Origin: CAYXVJ01 sp050309435
GTDB lineage: Bacteria > Bacillota > Clostridia > Saccharofermentanales > Fastidiosipilaceae
Direction of reading: 5' to 3'
Assembly: GCA_050309435.1 (NCBI GenBank)
Contig: JBNRMJ010000013.1
Span: 28,342 to 92,341, forward strand
DNA length: 64,000 nt
Notes under the pieces: generated by a model
The model's database searches: none
Told to the model about the DNA's origin: nothing
Seen by the model: only the letters and a program-made list of their open reading frames with translations
Program-made: the position numbers and the translations under genes
Part shown: one piece after another, positions 1 to 8,393 of the stretch
How the letters are laid out: every line of letters starts with the position of its first letter
Position numbering within the stretch: position 1 is the stretch's first letter

Positions 1-1
1 C

Positions 2-253
2 CGGGAGCGTATGGAGAATATCGAGCATGAAGAGGATAAATATCAGGTGATCTGGGATATGTTCGAGTCCTCGCTTTGGCGAACGCCTTTTACCATGCTG
101 GCCAATTTGACCGGGCAGCCTGCGATCTCGCTGCCTCTCCATATGGATGAAAACGGTTTTGCCATCGGGGCCCAGTTCATGGCCGCGAAGGGATCGGAAG
201 CTCTCTTGTTTCATGTCGCAGAGCAACTGGAAGAGCATTTTGAGCAGTACTGA
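2..253 (+). CDS. Amidase-signature enzyme, C-terminal fragment (cut by window edge)
   Basis: This is the last 83 codons of a gene whose start lies left of the window; the frame is open back to base 2. The stretch LANLTGQPAISLPL matches the conserved C-terminal region of amidase-signature hydrolases, which cleave amide bonds with a Ser-Ser-Lys triad. The triad itself lies upstream and cannot be seen. The tail FMAAKGSEALLFHVAEQLE is also typical of the last helix in this family. Substrate unknown. It converges on the glycosyltransferase gene with a 16-base gap and no obvious terminator. Confidence 0.85.
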   Translation, partial: RERMENIEHEEDKYQVIWDMFESSLWRTPFTMLANLTGQPAISLPLHMDENGFAIGAQFMAAKGSEALLFHVAEQLEEHFEQY

Positions 254-269
254 TCCTTTGCGATAAGGA

Positions 270-1523
270 TTAATCGACTAAATCTTGAATACTGCGGGCA
301 TCGGTGTGAGGAATCGGTGCCCATTCTACTTTTTGGCAGAGTGCCAGCAGGGTGACGGGTACGGAAACCAGGTCAAACCAGGGGAAGGTCAAAACATAAA
401 ACAGAAGACGAGGAAGCTTGCAGCGAATGTGTCTGTATTCCCGAATAACGGTGAAAAGTCCGCTGATTAAAGCAAAGAGATACTGCGTACCGAAGTAGAC
501 AGCCACATTTCTCAGCATAGGGCCATAATCGTATGAACCGGGTTGAATCAGTCCTGTAATGAGGCTAAGGAGAGGATAGATTCCTCCGATCACGAGAGAG
601 AAGAGACCGTAAGGGAAATAGTGGAAAAACATATCGTAGCAGGTAAAGCTTTTTCGCTTGAAGATGCCCAGAAAACAAGCACCGCTCGAAGAAAAGAAGT
701 TCATCAGGCGGCCCTTGGCCCAGCGTATGCGTTGATTATAGACTGTTTTAACATCCGTCGGCTGTTCGTCGAAAAACTCGGCGGCTTCGCAATAAGCAAT
801 TTTATGTCCGAGTGCGCTCATCTTCATCGTGATCTGGTCATCTTCCGTAAAAGAGGTATAATGCCAACCGCCCTTAAGCAGCGAGCTTCGAATCAGATAG
901 CCGGTGCCGGTTAAATGTGTACCGATATTCAAAACCGATCGTGCCCGGTGTAACGTGACGCTGTTGCGGTAGAAGTGGATGCCGTAAGCGGCCGAAACCG
1001 GATTGGTATCGAAATTCTTGGTGTTGCGATATGAGGTAACAATATCATTACCTGCCTGAAAGGCCTTATTCATTTCATAAACGAAGTTCGGGGCGAGAAG
1101 ATTGTCGGCATCGAATACGAAGTACGCATCGAAACTGTCTGTACCGTAATCCCGCTCGATCAGGGAAAAGAGATATTCCAGCGCGTAGCCTTTTCTTTTA
1201 TGCTGCTGATCGAATCGTTCATAGACGATCGCGCCTGCCTCGCGACAAACGGCCGCAGTCTGATCCGTACAGTTATCGGCAACCACGAATATCGGCATGC
1301 TCTCATCCGGATAGTCTTGTTTTCGAATACTTTCGATGAGTTTCGGGATAACGGATTCTTCGTTTCTGGCCGCAATGACAAATGCATAGCGACCCCGCGT
1401 ACTAGTCTCGGGGTAGCTTTTGGCGCGGGCGAATAATCCGATGATCTGGTAAATGGATTTATAGAAAAGCAATGCGCCCGTAACAGCCAAAATAACGGTA
1501 CAAACTCGATCAATCAGTTCCAT
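270..1523 (-). CDS. Membrane-bound family 2 glycosyltransferase
   Basis: A 417-residue inverting GT-A glycosyltransferase of the processive GT2 type (cellulose/chitin/poly-GlcNAc synthase-like). An N-terminal membrane segment lies at about residues 8-32. The catalytic domain follows, with a nucleotide-sugar site near VVADNCTD (80-87), the metal-binding DAD at 138-140, TEDD at 226-229 (catalytic base region), and QRIRW at 264-268, the Q-x-x-R-W acceptor motif. At least three hydrophobic segments close the protein. It probably adds sugar units to an extracellular polymer or lipid carrier at the membrane. No polymer-export or deacetylase partner is adjacent, so it looks like a single-gene unit. 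The product is not predictable. Confidence 0.88.
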   Translation of the reverse strand: MELIDRVCTVILAVTGALLFYKSIYQIIGLFARAKSYPETSTRGRYAFVIAARNEESVIPKLIESIRKQDYPDESMPIFVVADNCTDQTAAVCREAGAIVYERFDQQHKRKGYALEYLFSLIERDYGTDSFDAYFVFDADNLLAPNFVYEMNKAFQAGNDIVTSYRNTKNFDTNPVSAAYGIHFYRNSVTLHRARSVLNIGTHLTGTGYLIRSSLLKGGWHYTSFTEDDQITMKMSALGHKIAYCEAAEFFDEQPTDVKTVYNQRIRWAKGRLMNFFSSSGACFLGIFKRKSFTCYDMFFHYFPYGLFSLVIGGIYPLLSLITGLIQPGSYDYGPMLRNVAVYFGTQYLFALISGLFTVIREYRHIRCKLPRLLFYVLTFPWFDLVSVPVTLLALCQKVEWAPIPHTDARSIQDLVD

Positions 1524-1716
1524 ATATACCTCTTCTTCGTGTTGATTCCATTGTATATCCTGATTTGAATCCGGTCGTTAAGACTTTCTTAAGTCGGGTT
1601 AAAATACGGGCAGCGATCTATCGGTCTATTGCAGATCTTCCAAAGAGTTTCCCGGAGATATAGTGAAACTATCGAAAATTTTTACTTTTCTTGCATTTGA
1701 ATTAGTATAATTATAT

Positions 1717-1722
1717 TATAAT
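1717..1722 (+). promoter_or_regulatory. Possible -10 box upstream of the XRE regulator
   Basis: TATAAT lies in a very AT-rich stretch (1680-1730) about 60 bases before the regulator's start. The best -35 match, TTGCAT at 1691-1696, is 20 bases away, longer than ideal, so the exact promoter is uncertain. Confidence 0.4.
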
Positions 1723-1782
1723 CATGTCTTGTAAATTGTTCGAAACATGTTTTGAAGAAAAGTAAGTGTAATTTCGGGGTAT

Positions 1783-2244
1783 GTGAATATGTCGGATCTG
1801 CGGGATCAAGAAACGGTGATGGATCAGAAGTTGAAGCATATGATGCAGAAATCGAATCTGCAACGCGTCTGCATGGACGAAATTAAGCAGAGGACGGACG
1901 CCTTTTTACCGGAGATAGAGGGATTTTTTCAATCTGCGGTATATAATGAAAAACGTTTGGGCGAAGCCTTGAGAACGATTCGGGCACTTCGCGGAATTTC
2001 TCAGCAGGAACTCGCCTTCGTTTCGAATATCAACCAGACTTATATCTGTAAGATCGAAGGCGGACAAACTAATATCAGCGTGGGGCTCTTGTCAAATCTC
2101 TGCGAAGCCCTCAGCGTTCGCGTATCCGAGCTCTTCTTCTTACTGGAGGAAACAAGTTCCAGAACCCGGGATATACCGGACTTTCGTTTCGAAGAGAAAC
2201 ATCGTATCTTTAATAGCCTGATGATGATCGGCGACGAAGGCTAG
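1783..2244 (+). CDS. XRE-family transcriptional regulator with N-terminal extension
   Basis: A 153-residue protein with a Cro/C1-type helix-turn-helix at about residues 59-117: LGEALRTIRALRGISQQEL, then a recognition helix ending NQTYICKIEGG. The first ~55 residues are helical and have no family I recognise. Start: GTG at 1783 fits the frame; ATG at 1789 or 1819 are alternatives because no strong ribosome site settles it. It stands between the divergent glycosyltransferase and a VOC-family gene and has no toxin-like neighbour. Targets unknown; autoregulation is usual for the family. Confidence 0.8.
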   Translation: MNMSDLRDQETVMDQKLKHMMQKSNLQRVCMDEIKQRTDAFLPEIEGFFQSAVYNEKRLGEALRTIRALRGISQQELAFVSNINQTYICKIEGGQTNISVGLLSNLCEALSVRVSELFFLLEETSSRTRDIPDFRFEEKHRIFNSLMMIGDEG

Positions 2245-2387
2245 CGCTCTTTGCAGCTGTTTTCCTTTTCCTGTTTGTAACCTGGGGTCGGCGGCTCCGT
2301 TTGTTTCAGAGGATAATGTATATATTGGTAAAGCCGGTCCTCCGAGACCTTCTGCAGGCGACGAATCCGAAAGAGGGAGAAGAAGCG

Positions 2388-2825
2388 ATGTATGGAATAG
2401 AGATAGATTTTATCGTCAAAGACAGTCTGGCCGCACTTCGTCAGTATGAAGCCATTTTCGATATCGAGCGCGTCGAAGTAACTGATCTGGCTACCGGGCT
2501 CAATGAAGTAATCTTTATGCTTCACGGTACTCGTTTCCATATGCTGGATCAAAATGAAGAATACGGGCTCTTCGCGCCGGCCGTACCTCAGTCGATCTGG
2601 TTTAATGTCATTGTGCCCGATATCGCCGAGGTCCATGCGAAAGCGCTGGCTCAGCACTGTACGGAAATCCAGCCGGTTACGGAGTTGAAGGACTTTGGAG
2701 TCAGCAATTCCATGTTTGTGGATTCTTTCGGTTATCAGTGGATGCTGCATCAGATTCATCGTGAATTGAGTTTCGAAGAACGCATGGCGATCTGGGATAA
2801 CGAAAAACCGCAAGCGGATTCATGA
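2388..2825 (+). CDS. VOC (glyoxalase/bleomycin-resistance fold) protein
   Basis: A 145-residue single-domain protein with the paired beta-alpha-beta-beta-beta pattern of vicinal oxygen chelate proteins (IEIDFIVKDSLAALRQYEAI... in the first half; SIWFNVIVPDIAEVHAKALA in the second), closest to the PhnB-like subgroup. The frame is open further upstream, but ATG 2388 has GGGAG at 2376-2380 and begins at the first beta strand, so I prefer it. Such proteins bind metal and small molecules; some are dioxygenases or resistance proteins. Substrate unknown. Confidence 0.72.
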   Translation: MYGIEIDFIVKDSLAALRQYEAIFDIERVEVTDLATGLNEVIFMLHGTRFHMLDQNEEYGLFAPAVPQSIWFNVIVPDIAEVHAKALAQHCTEIQPVTELKDFGVSNSMFVDSFGYQWMLHQIHRELSFEERMAIWDNEKPQADS

Positions 2826-2919
2826 TGCCGGATCTTCGCTTCATTTTATAAGGGAATGTATATAAGATGCCTTGGCATGGTATGATGTTTTCATCAAATA
2901 CTAAGCCGAGGTATCTCTT

Positions 2920-3849
2920 ATGTCTGTTCAAAACGACTTACTGACTAGTGCATATTTAAAACGACTGAATCGTCCCGAGGGCAGAGTGGATGTTGTCATG
3001 GACACGGACACCTACAACGAAATCGATGATCAATTCGCTTTATCTTATGCGCTGAAATCCACGGAAGCGATTCGCATGCAGGCCGTCTATGCGGCGCCTT
3101 TCCATAATGCCCGCTCCGACGGTCCCGCAGAGGGCATGGAGCTGAGTTACAAGGAAATATTGAGAATTCTGCCGCTTTGCGGTCGGGAGGATCTGATTCC
3201 CTTTACCTTTAAGGGCTCGCCTTCTTTCCTCGCCGACGAGAAAACCCCGATTATATCGGATGCGGTTAACGATCTGGTCTCCAGATCGAAGCAGTATTCA
3301 TCCGAAAACCCGCTTTATGTCGTGGCCTTGGGCGCGATCACGAATATCGCATCGGCGCTTCTGCTGGATGAAACGCTTTACGAGCGTATTGTCGTAGTCT
3401 GGCTGGGCGGACATGCCCTGGAATGGCCCGATACGAAAGAATTCAACATGATGCAGGATGTTGCCGCGGCCCGGGTCTTGTTTAACAGCGGAGTCCCGCT
3501 GGTTCAATTGCCTTGTATGGGTGTTGTTTCTTCTTTTACCATCAGTGCTCCCGAAATGAATGCCTGGCTGAAGGGACGTAACGCCCTCTGCGATTATCTG
3601 GTTGATGCGACGGTTGGCGAAGCTTTGACCTATGTGAAGTCGGATATCTGGACCCGTGTAATCTGGGATGTGACCGCCGTCGCCTGGCTGGTTTCGCAAG
3701 ACTTTGTTTCGGATCGCCTGGAGCATCTGCCTTTACCCGCTTATGACCATGCGTACGTGTTGCGTAAAGATCACGGTTTTTATCGCTATGTCTACCACAT
3801 CAATAAAGACAGTCTGATGCAGGATCTGGTCAAAAAACTGACTAGCTAA
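2920..3849 (+). CDS. Nucleoside hydrolase (inosine-uridine preferring type)
   Basis: A 309-residue member of the IunH superfamily, which cleaves the N-glycosidic bond of ribonucleosides to free base and sugar. The N-terminal calcium/ribose site is visible as D28-T-D30-x-x-N33-E-x-D36-D37, a variant of the usual DTDPGxDD; ALGAITNIASAL near residue 130 is the second conserved block. GAGG at 2908-2911 precedes the ATG. The sugar isomerase gene follows after 41 bases in the same direction, suggesting an operon in which the released sugar or a nucleoside-like compound is processed further. The divergence from the canonical motif leaves the substrate open. Confidence 0.85.
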   Translation: MSVQNDLLTSAYLKRLNRPEGRVDVVMDTDTYNEIDDQFALSYALKSTEAIRMQAVYAAPFHNARSDGPAEGMELSYKEILRILPLCGREDLIPFTFKGSPSFLADEKTPIISDAVNDLVSRSKQYSSENPLYVVALGAITNIASALLLDETLYERIVVVWLGGHALEWPDTKEFNMMQDVAAARVLFNSGVPLVQLPCMGVVSSFTISAPEMNAWLKGRNALCDYLVDATVGEALTYVKSDIWTRVIWDVTAVAWLVSQDFVSDRLEHLPLPAYDHAYVLRKDHGFYRYVYHINKDSLMQDLVKKLTS

Positions 3850-3890
3850 AATCAAACGATCAAGAAGTCGACCAAAGAAAGGAATACAAG

Positions 3891-4751
3891 ATGAAAATCG
3901 GTATCCAACTCTATTCGGTACGCGAACATATGCAAAAGGATCCCGTCGGGACGATTCGCGAAGTCGTGGCGGCGGGGTTTCGCCACCTGGAAGTCGCGAA
4001 TCACAATGCTCTGAACGATCCGGGCGTCGGTTTTGGAGTCTCTGCCAAAGAAATTCGTGCGGTCCTGAGCGAGCTGGGAGCAGATATTTTCAGCGCTCAT
4101 GTTTTCCCTTTGCAAACGGAATCGATCAAGCCTGTCCTCGAATATCATCAGGAAATCGGTACCCGCTTCATCGCCGTGCCGATGGATTTCTATCGCGACC
4201 AAGACGAGGTTCTGCGTAAAGCCGCGCATCTGAATCAGATCGGCGAACTCTGCCGCGAGTATGGTATTCAACTGCTTTACCATAACCACTATCACGAGTT
4301 CCGGCATTTCGGCGATGACACCATCTTCGACACCCTGATGAAAGAAAGCGACAAGGATCTGGTCGGGATCGAGCTGGATACCTATTGGACGATGCGTTCG
4401 GGTAACGATCCGGTCGAGGTCATGAAGCGCTACGGGGATCGTGTCCGCCTGATTCATCAAAAAGATTATCCCGGGGACTATCAGGGACCGATGAATCTGC
4501 TGGCCAGCGTGGAAGCCGAGCAGGCTTATGTCGATATGTACCGATTCGGACGGGACGTGGAAAAAGAGAGTTTCACCGAAATCGGAAAAGGCATCATGAA
4601 CATTCAGGAGATCATCAACGTGGCAAAGGATGTATGCAAGAGCGAATACCTGGTTTTGGAGCAGGATCAGACCAGCCACGGCGAACTCGAGAGCATTCGC
4701 ATCAGCGCCGCCGAACTTCGTAAGTTCTCGGGTCTTGATTTCGAAAATTAA
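3891..4751 (+). CDS. Sugar phosphate isomerase/epimerase (xylose isomerase-like TIM barrel)
   Basis: A 286-residue AP-endonuclease-2/xylose-isomerase-like barrel. Recognisable barrel strands are MKIGIQLYSVREH at the start, IQLLYHNHYHEF near residue 125, VGIELDTYWTM near 160, VRLIHQKDYPG near 185 and LVLEQDQT near 260; the Glu, Asp, His and Glu in these strands form the expected divalent-metal site. AAAGG at 3878-3882 precedes ATG 3891. It is probably co-transcribed with the nucleoside hydrolase. A paralogue of the same fold lies at 47954-48826 beside a dehydrogenase. The reaction could be sugar or inositol-derivative isomerisation. Confidence 0.82.
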   Translation: MKIGIQLYSVREHMQKDPVGTIREVVAAGFRHLEVANHNALNDPGVGFGVSAKEIRAVLSELGADIFSAHVFPLQTESIKPVLEYHQEIGTRFIAVPMDFYRDQDEVLRKAAHLNQIGELCREYGIQLLYHNHYHEFRHFGDDTIFDTLMKESDKDLVGIELDTYWTMRSGNDPVEVMKRYGDRVRLIHQKDYPGDYQGPMNLLASVEAEQAYVDMYRFGRDVEKESFTEIGKGIMNIQEIINVAKDVCKSEYLVLEQDQTSHGELESIRISAAELRKFSGLDFEN

Positions 4752-4757
4752 ACAAGA

Positions 4758-5279
4758 TTAGTTTAAATCCAAGCGATAAAGAAGCTCTTCTCGCTCTTCA
4801 TCGGAACCCTTATTTTTCCTGCCTCCGCTGCGACTGACAAGTTTCATCCCCAGTTTTTCCATCAGTCGGGCGGAAGGCAGATTCCCGGCATCGCAGTGGG
4901 CGATGCATCGTTTCAGCTCAAAACTTGTTTGGAGCCAGTCCAGTAAGGTGCGGGCGGCTTCTTCGGCAAGCCCCAGTCCCCAATAGTCCCGGTGCAGAAT
5001 CCAGCCGAATTCTGCTTCCGTGCGGCTGTCATCGAAATAGGCGCTGATCGCTCCGATGTGCCTGTCTTCGTATAGAATGGCGAACTCATAGAAGCCCGGG
5101 AGGGCCTTTTTCCACTCTTTTTCGACTTCCTCGAGAAATGCCGCGCTCTCTTCGATGCTCTCGTTGGGCAGGAAAACCATATAACGACAGTTTTCGTAAT
5201 TGCCCGCATAGTCATGCGTGGACCAAAGATATTCCCGGCCGAGCGGGCAAAGTTCCAGACGAAGGGTCTTTAGGATCAT
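4758..5279 (-). CDS. GNAT acetyltransferase, RimJ/RimL type
   Basis: A 173-residue N-acetyltransferase. The region FGWILHRDYWGLGLAEEA (about residues 90-107) is the acetyl-CoA pyrophosphate loop with the R-x-x-G-x-G/A pattern, and NLPSARLMEKLGM near 135 is the typical C-terminal helix. This subgroup acetylates ribosomal protein N-termini or small molecules. Its ATG overlaps the stop codon of the upstream reading frame (ATGA at 5276-5279), so translation is probably coupled to the remnant glycosidase gene. Only six bases separate its stop from the convergent isomerase gene. Confidence 0.85.
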   Translation of the reverse strand: MILKTLRLELCPLGREYLWSTHDYAGNYENCRYMVFLPNESIEESAAFLEEVEKEWKKALPGFYEFAILYEDRHIGAISAYFDDSRTEAEFGWILHRDYWGLGLAEEAARTLLDWLQTSFELKRCIAHCDAGNLPSARLMEKLGMKLVSRSGGRKNKGSDEEREELLYRLDLN

Positions 5280-5868
5280 ATATGTACCTCGAAGCGATCT
5301 CCTGCTTGCAGGAGTGAATCCTTTGTGATGACAATCTTACGTTTACCGTAAGCCGTCGTTTCTGCTTCTCCGATACGCTTGCCGTCGCTGTCTCTGAGTG
5401 TGCACTCTCCGCCCTCAACGATAAACGTGAAGCGAAGCAATGTACCGAAGCATACGAGCTTCAAGCTGACACCGTTTAATCTCCTGGGCAGTGTCGGAGA
5501 AATTTCCAGCCTGTCTGCCGTGATCCAGATGCCTTTAGTTTCAGGTCATAGAACCAATGCCCGTCATCTGCCAAACGAAAGTTCAGTACATAATCGATAT
5601 CGGAAACCCGGCCCCGGTATGAAACTTCGTGTTCTCCGACATGAAAACTGCTCTCGGAGTTCAAACCGATCAGAGGGAAGGCCTGCATACCGTTTTCGTG
5701 ATAAATCCGAAGCCAGATGTTGCCCATGCCGCCGTATAGCGGATTGCTCTGATAAAGTTTGATGCTGATATTTTTCGCCGTGAAGGAAAAGGGATCCCCC
5801 GACGGAAGGAAAGAAATGATGGTGTCATTTTGACGAAGTGAATACGGAGCGATTCGATCGGCGTTCAT
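5276..5868 (-). pseudogene. Remnant of a GH94/GH65-type glycoside phosphorylase, internal deletion plus frameshift
   Basis: From ATG 5868, with AGGAG at 5876-5880 as ribosome site, a frame runs through about 110 residues resembling the N-terminal beta-sandwich of GH94-type phosphorylases (NPLYGGMGNIWLR, then HEVSYRGRVSDIDYVL and DGHWFYDLKL), then stops at 5476. In another frame, open from about 5540 to 5276, the C-terminal signature of the same family appears: KGIWITADRLEISPTLP followed by NGVSLKLVCFGTLLRF, like the family's GLRIDPCIP...GFKV end. The catalytic (alpha/alpha)6 barrel, several hundred residues, is missing. What is seen is two ends joined near 5520-5550 out of frame. I infer an old internal deletion. 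Family assignment is from memory of motifs. Confidence 0.65.
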
Positions 5869-6103
5869 GATAAGTCTCCTCTCGTATTGAAGCGTCTCGC
5901 TGTTACAAGTCGAGAGTATCATAGAATGTGAAAATTTATGGAAATGTGTGAATCCAAAGAGGTCAAAAGATAAAATGATATGTCCCTTTGACGGAAAGTT
6001 GTGCGATATAAGACTGTTTCTTAATGGATCCCGGTATATGATGTTGGCAGTAGCTCCCTTGGTAAAAGGGTCGGGCCGCATAAAGACAAAAGGAGAAGAG
6101 AGA

Positions 6104-7096
6104 ATGAAGTATACATATTTAGGTAGAACCGGTTTGAAAGTAAGTCGTCTCTGTCTGGGTACGATGAATTTCGGTCCCCGCACGGAGGAGAAGGACGCCT
6201 TTCGCATGATGGATCTGGCGCTCGAACACGGTATCAACTTTTTCGATACCGCCAATGTCTACGGCAGGCCTAACGATGGTTACGCCGGATGGACCGAAGA
6301 AATCATCGGACGCTGGTTTAAGCAGGGAAACGGCAGACGCGAGAAGGTCGTGCTTGCCACCAAAGTCTACGGCGATATGAACGACGAAAATGACGGTCCG
6401 AACGGTGCGAGCGGTCTATCGGCTTATAAGATTCGCCGCCATTTGGAAGGCTCGCTCAGACGCCTTCAAACTGATCATATCGAACTGTATCAGATGCACC
6501 ATGTCGAGCGGCATGCTCCGTGGGAAGAGATCTGGGGAGCCTTCGAAGCGCTGGTGAATCATGGGAAAGCATACTATATCGGATCCAGTAACTTCGGAGC
6601 CAGGCATCTTGTTTATGCTCAAAACGCGGCCGAGAAGCGAAATTTCCTGGGTCTGGTCAGCGAACAGCATAAATACAGCCTGACCTGCCGCTTGCCGGAA
6701 CTTGAACTTCTGCCGGCAGCTCGGGAATTGGGTCTCGGCGTGATTCCCTGGAGTCCTTTGGGCGGAGGCCTGCTCAGCGGTCACGTTCTGGAGAAAGAGG
6801 AAGGCAGCCAGCGCGCCAGCGAGATCGCCGATCAACTCTCTGATGGCGAGCGAAAGCAACTCGAGCAGTTCGCCGCACTCTGCAGTGAACTGGGCGAGAA
6901 GGAAGCGAATGTGGCCCTGGCCTGGTTGCTCGCGAATCCGGCGGTAACCGCCCCGATCATAGGGCCTAGAACAGCGGAACAGTTGGAAGATGCCTTACGG
7001 GCTGTTGAGATTTCGCTACAAGAAGATACCATGGCACGTCTCGACGAAATCTTTCCAGGTCCCGGGGGCGCTGCACCGGAGGCTTATGCCTGGTAA
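6104..7096 (+). CDS. Aldo/keto reductase
   Basis: A 330-residue NADP(H)-dependent aldo/keto reductase barrel. It opens with MKYTYLGRTGLKVSRLCLGT; the catalytic tetrad is visible as Asp and Tyr in FFDTANVYG (about 46-54), Lys in LATKVYG, and His in ELYQMHHVERH. C-terminal APIIGPRTAEQLEDAL is the cofactor-phosphate binding stretch. The frame is open back to 5948, but AGGAG at 6091-6095 and the canonical N-terminus fix the start at ATG 6104. It stands alone, divergent from the phosphorylase remnant, and ends in a strong terminator. Physiological substrate unknown. Confidence 0.92.
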   Translation: MKYTYLGRTGLKVSRLCLGTMNFGPRTEEKDAFRMMDLALEHGINFFDTANVYGRPNDGYAGWTEEIIGRWFKQGNGRREKVVLATKVYGDMNDENDGPNGASGLSAYKIRRHLEGSLRRLQTDHIELYQMHHVERHAPWEEIWGAFEALVNHGKAYYIGSSNFGARHLVYAQNAAEKRNFLGLVSEQHKYSLTCRLPELELLPAARELGLGVIPWSPLGGGLLSGHVLEKEEGSQRASEIADQLSDGERKQLEQFAALCSELGEKEANVALAWLLANPAVTAPIIGPRTAEQLEDALRAVEISLQEDTMARLDEIFPGPGGAAPEAYAW

Positions 7097-7120
7097 ATCT
7101 TTCACGTAAAATATGAATCG

Positions 7121-7152
7121 AAAGGCGCTCGTCATGAGGACGGGCGCTTTTG
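7121..7152 (+). terminator. Rho-independent terminator after the aldo/keto reductase
   Basis: AAAGGCGCTCGTC pairs with GACGGGCGCTTTT across a five-base loop. It lies between convergent genes; the flanking A and T runs let it work in both directions, so it may also end arsC transcription. Confidence 0.88.
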
Positions 7153-7159
7153 ATCTTGG

Positions 7160-7579
7160 TTATACGGGTAGTTGACCGCTTTGGATCCGTTCTTTTAGTT
7201 CAAGAACTTTCGCTTCGATCGTCTTGATCGTACGTTCGAAGACCGTGTCGTCTTGACCCGACGGGTCGTCAAGCCCCCAATCCTCGCGATGCTTGCTCGG
7301 CAGATAAGGACATTCGACATTACATCCCATGGTGATCACAATATCAAGTGGCGGGATATCGTCGATCAGCTTGGAATGCTGTGTGGCTTCCATATCGATG
7401 TTGTAGTGTTGCCGAACTAAGCGGACCGCATCCTGGTTGATGGCCGGTTTGCTTTCTGTACCGGCAGAGTAACTCTCAAAAACATCCGAGGCAAAGTGCT
7501 TGCCCAATGCTTCGGCAATCTGACTGCGACAGGAGTTATGAACACAGATGAATCCCACGCGTGGTTTATTTTCCGACAT
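7160..7579 (-). CDS. arsC: Arsenate reductase, low-molecular-weight phosphatase family
   Basis: A 139-residue ArsC of the thioredoxin-coupled type, reducing arsenate to arsenite for export. The phosphatase loop is C12-VHNSC17-R18-S with nucleophile Cys12. The redox cysteines are Cys86 and Cys90 (MGCNVECP), four residues apart rather than seven as in the Bacillus subtilis enzyme. DWGLDDPSG carries the general-acid Asp. No ars repressor or efflux pump is adjacent, so it may serve a transporter elsewhere or act as a phosphatase. A TATAAT at 7611-7616 (reverse strand) is a plausible -10 box. Confidence 0.87.
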   Translation of the reverse strand: MSENKPRVGFICVHNSCRSQIAEALGKHFASDVFESYSAGTESKPAINQDAVRLVRQHYNIDMEATQHSKLIDDIPPLDIVITMGCNVECPYLPSKHREDWGLDDPSGQDDTVFERTIKTIEAKVLELKERIQSGQLPV

Positions 7580-7808
7580 GTATTTGAACCTCGTATATCT
7601 TCTTTATTTGATTATACATAATATCTCTAACGGGTAACCTGGGTGTCGAACAACTAATTAAAATCGACCTGTACAGATTGCGTACCGTATTCGCTAATGT
7701 TAACAGTAATTATTTGTTAAGTTTAGAGGGCGTTGCTTCAGATGTAAAGCATCAAGTTGTTATTTGGCATCAGCTAGATAAACGACGCAGGAACAAAAGG
7801 AGAACCCC

Positions 7809-8309
7809 ATGGCAAACAATCGAGCAGTCGCAGGTGTATTTCATACAGAGGAAGAAGCAATTCGAGCCATCAACAGGCTACATGAGATGGGTTATACCCG
7901 AGACGAAATTTCGATCTTAGCGAAGGATCCGGATCGTTTTCCGCGTTTGGATGATGACAGAGATATTAATGTAGAAACTCCGGGTGATGTAGGTAAGGGG
8001 GCTGCGACAGGCGCCGTTACCGGCGGTGTACTGGGCGGTCTGGGATTCGATAAAGAAGAAGCCAAAGTCTATGAGCAAAACCTGGAAAACGGCGACATTC
8101 TGGTCATCGTCGATGCCGACGAAGATCGCTACGATAACGTACATTCCACACTGCGACCCGGCGATTATGCGGATCGCAATGATCCTTACGGATATCCGGA
8201 TCGTCGAGACGAACCTTCGTTGAAGGATCGCCTGGACAGAGATAATGACGGACGACTCGACCTCGACGACTTGCGCAGGAATCCGCGCGATACCGACGAT
8301 AAGCTTTAG
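7809..8309 (+). CDS. YflT-like general stress protein with EF-hand-like C-terminal loop
   Basis: A 166-residue acidic cytoplasmic protein. Residues 1-60 match the YflT/general stress 17M domain (VAGVFHTEEEAIRAINRLHE, then YTRDEISILAKD). The usual long Gly/Ala-rich hydrophobic middle is reduced to about 15 residues (GKGAATGAVTGGVLGGLG), followed by the conserved KEEAKVYEQNLENGDILVIV. The C-terminus adds DRDNDGRLDLDD, which fits the D-x-D-x-D-G-x-x-D-x-x-D calcium-loop pattern. AAAGGAG at 7796-7802 supports the start. No SigB-type promoter is evident in the 229 bases upstream. A second YflT-like gene lies at 58400-58930. Confidence 0.78.
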   Translation: MANNRAVAGVFHTEEEAIRAINRLHEMGYTRDEISILAKDPDRFPRLDDDRDINVETPGDVGKGAATGAVTGGVLGGLGFDKEEAKVYEQNLENGDILVIVDADEDRYDNVHSTLRPGDYADRNDPYGYPDRRDEPSLKDRLDRDNDGRLDLDDLRRNPRDTDDKL

Positions 8310-8352
8310 TCTTGCTTCGCATCGAAGATGATTTTACGTCGAAAACGAAAAT

Positions 8353-8387
8353 AAAGATCCGGTGTCAGAAATGGCGCCGGATCTTTC
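8353..8387. terminator. Bidirectional terminator between the stress protein and AraC-type genes
   Basis: AAAGATCCGG and CCGGATCTTT form a ten-pair stem; A and T runs on the two sides fit both converging genes. Confidence 0.85.
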
Positions 8388-8393
8388 GTTATA

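Noticed and set aside
1783..2244. XRE regulator as an antitoxin of a toxin-antitoxin pair
   Set aside because: No small toxin-like gene overlaps or abuts it; neighbours are a glycosyltransferase and a VOC protein.
3852..4679. A 275-codon reverse-strand frame opposite the sugar isomerase
   Set aside because: Shadow; the forward protein has barrel motifs and a ribosome site, the reverse one has neither.
7580..7808. SigB-type promoter for the YflT-like gene
   Set aside because: No GTTTAA/GGGTAT-like pair at the right spacing was found; short matches were isolated.
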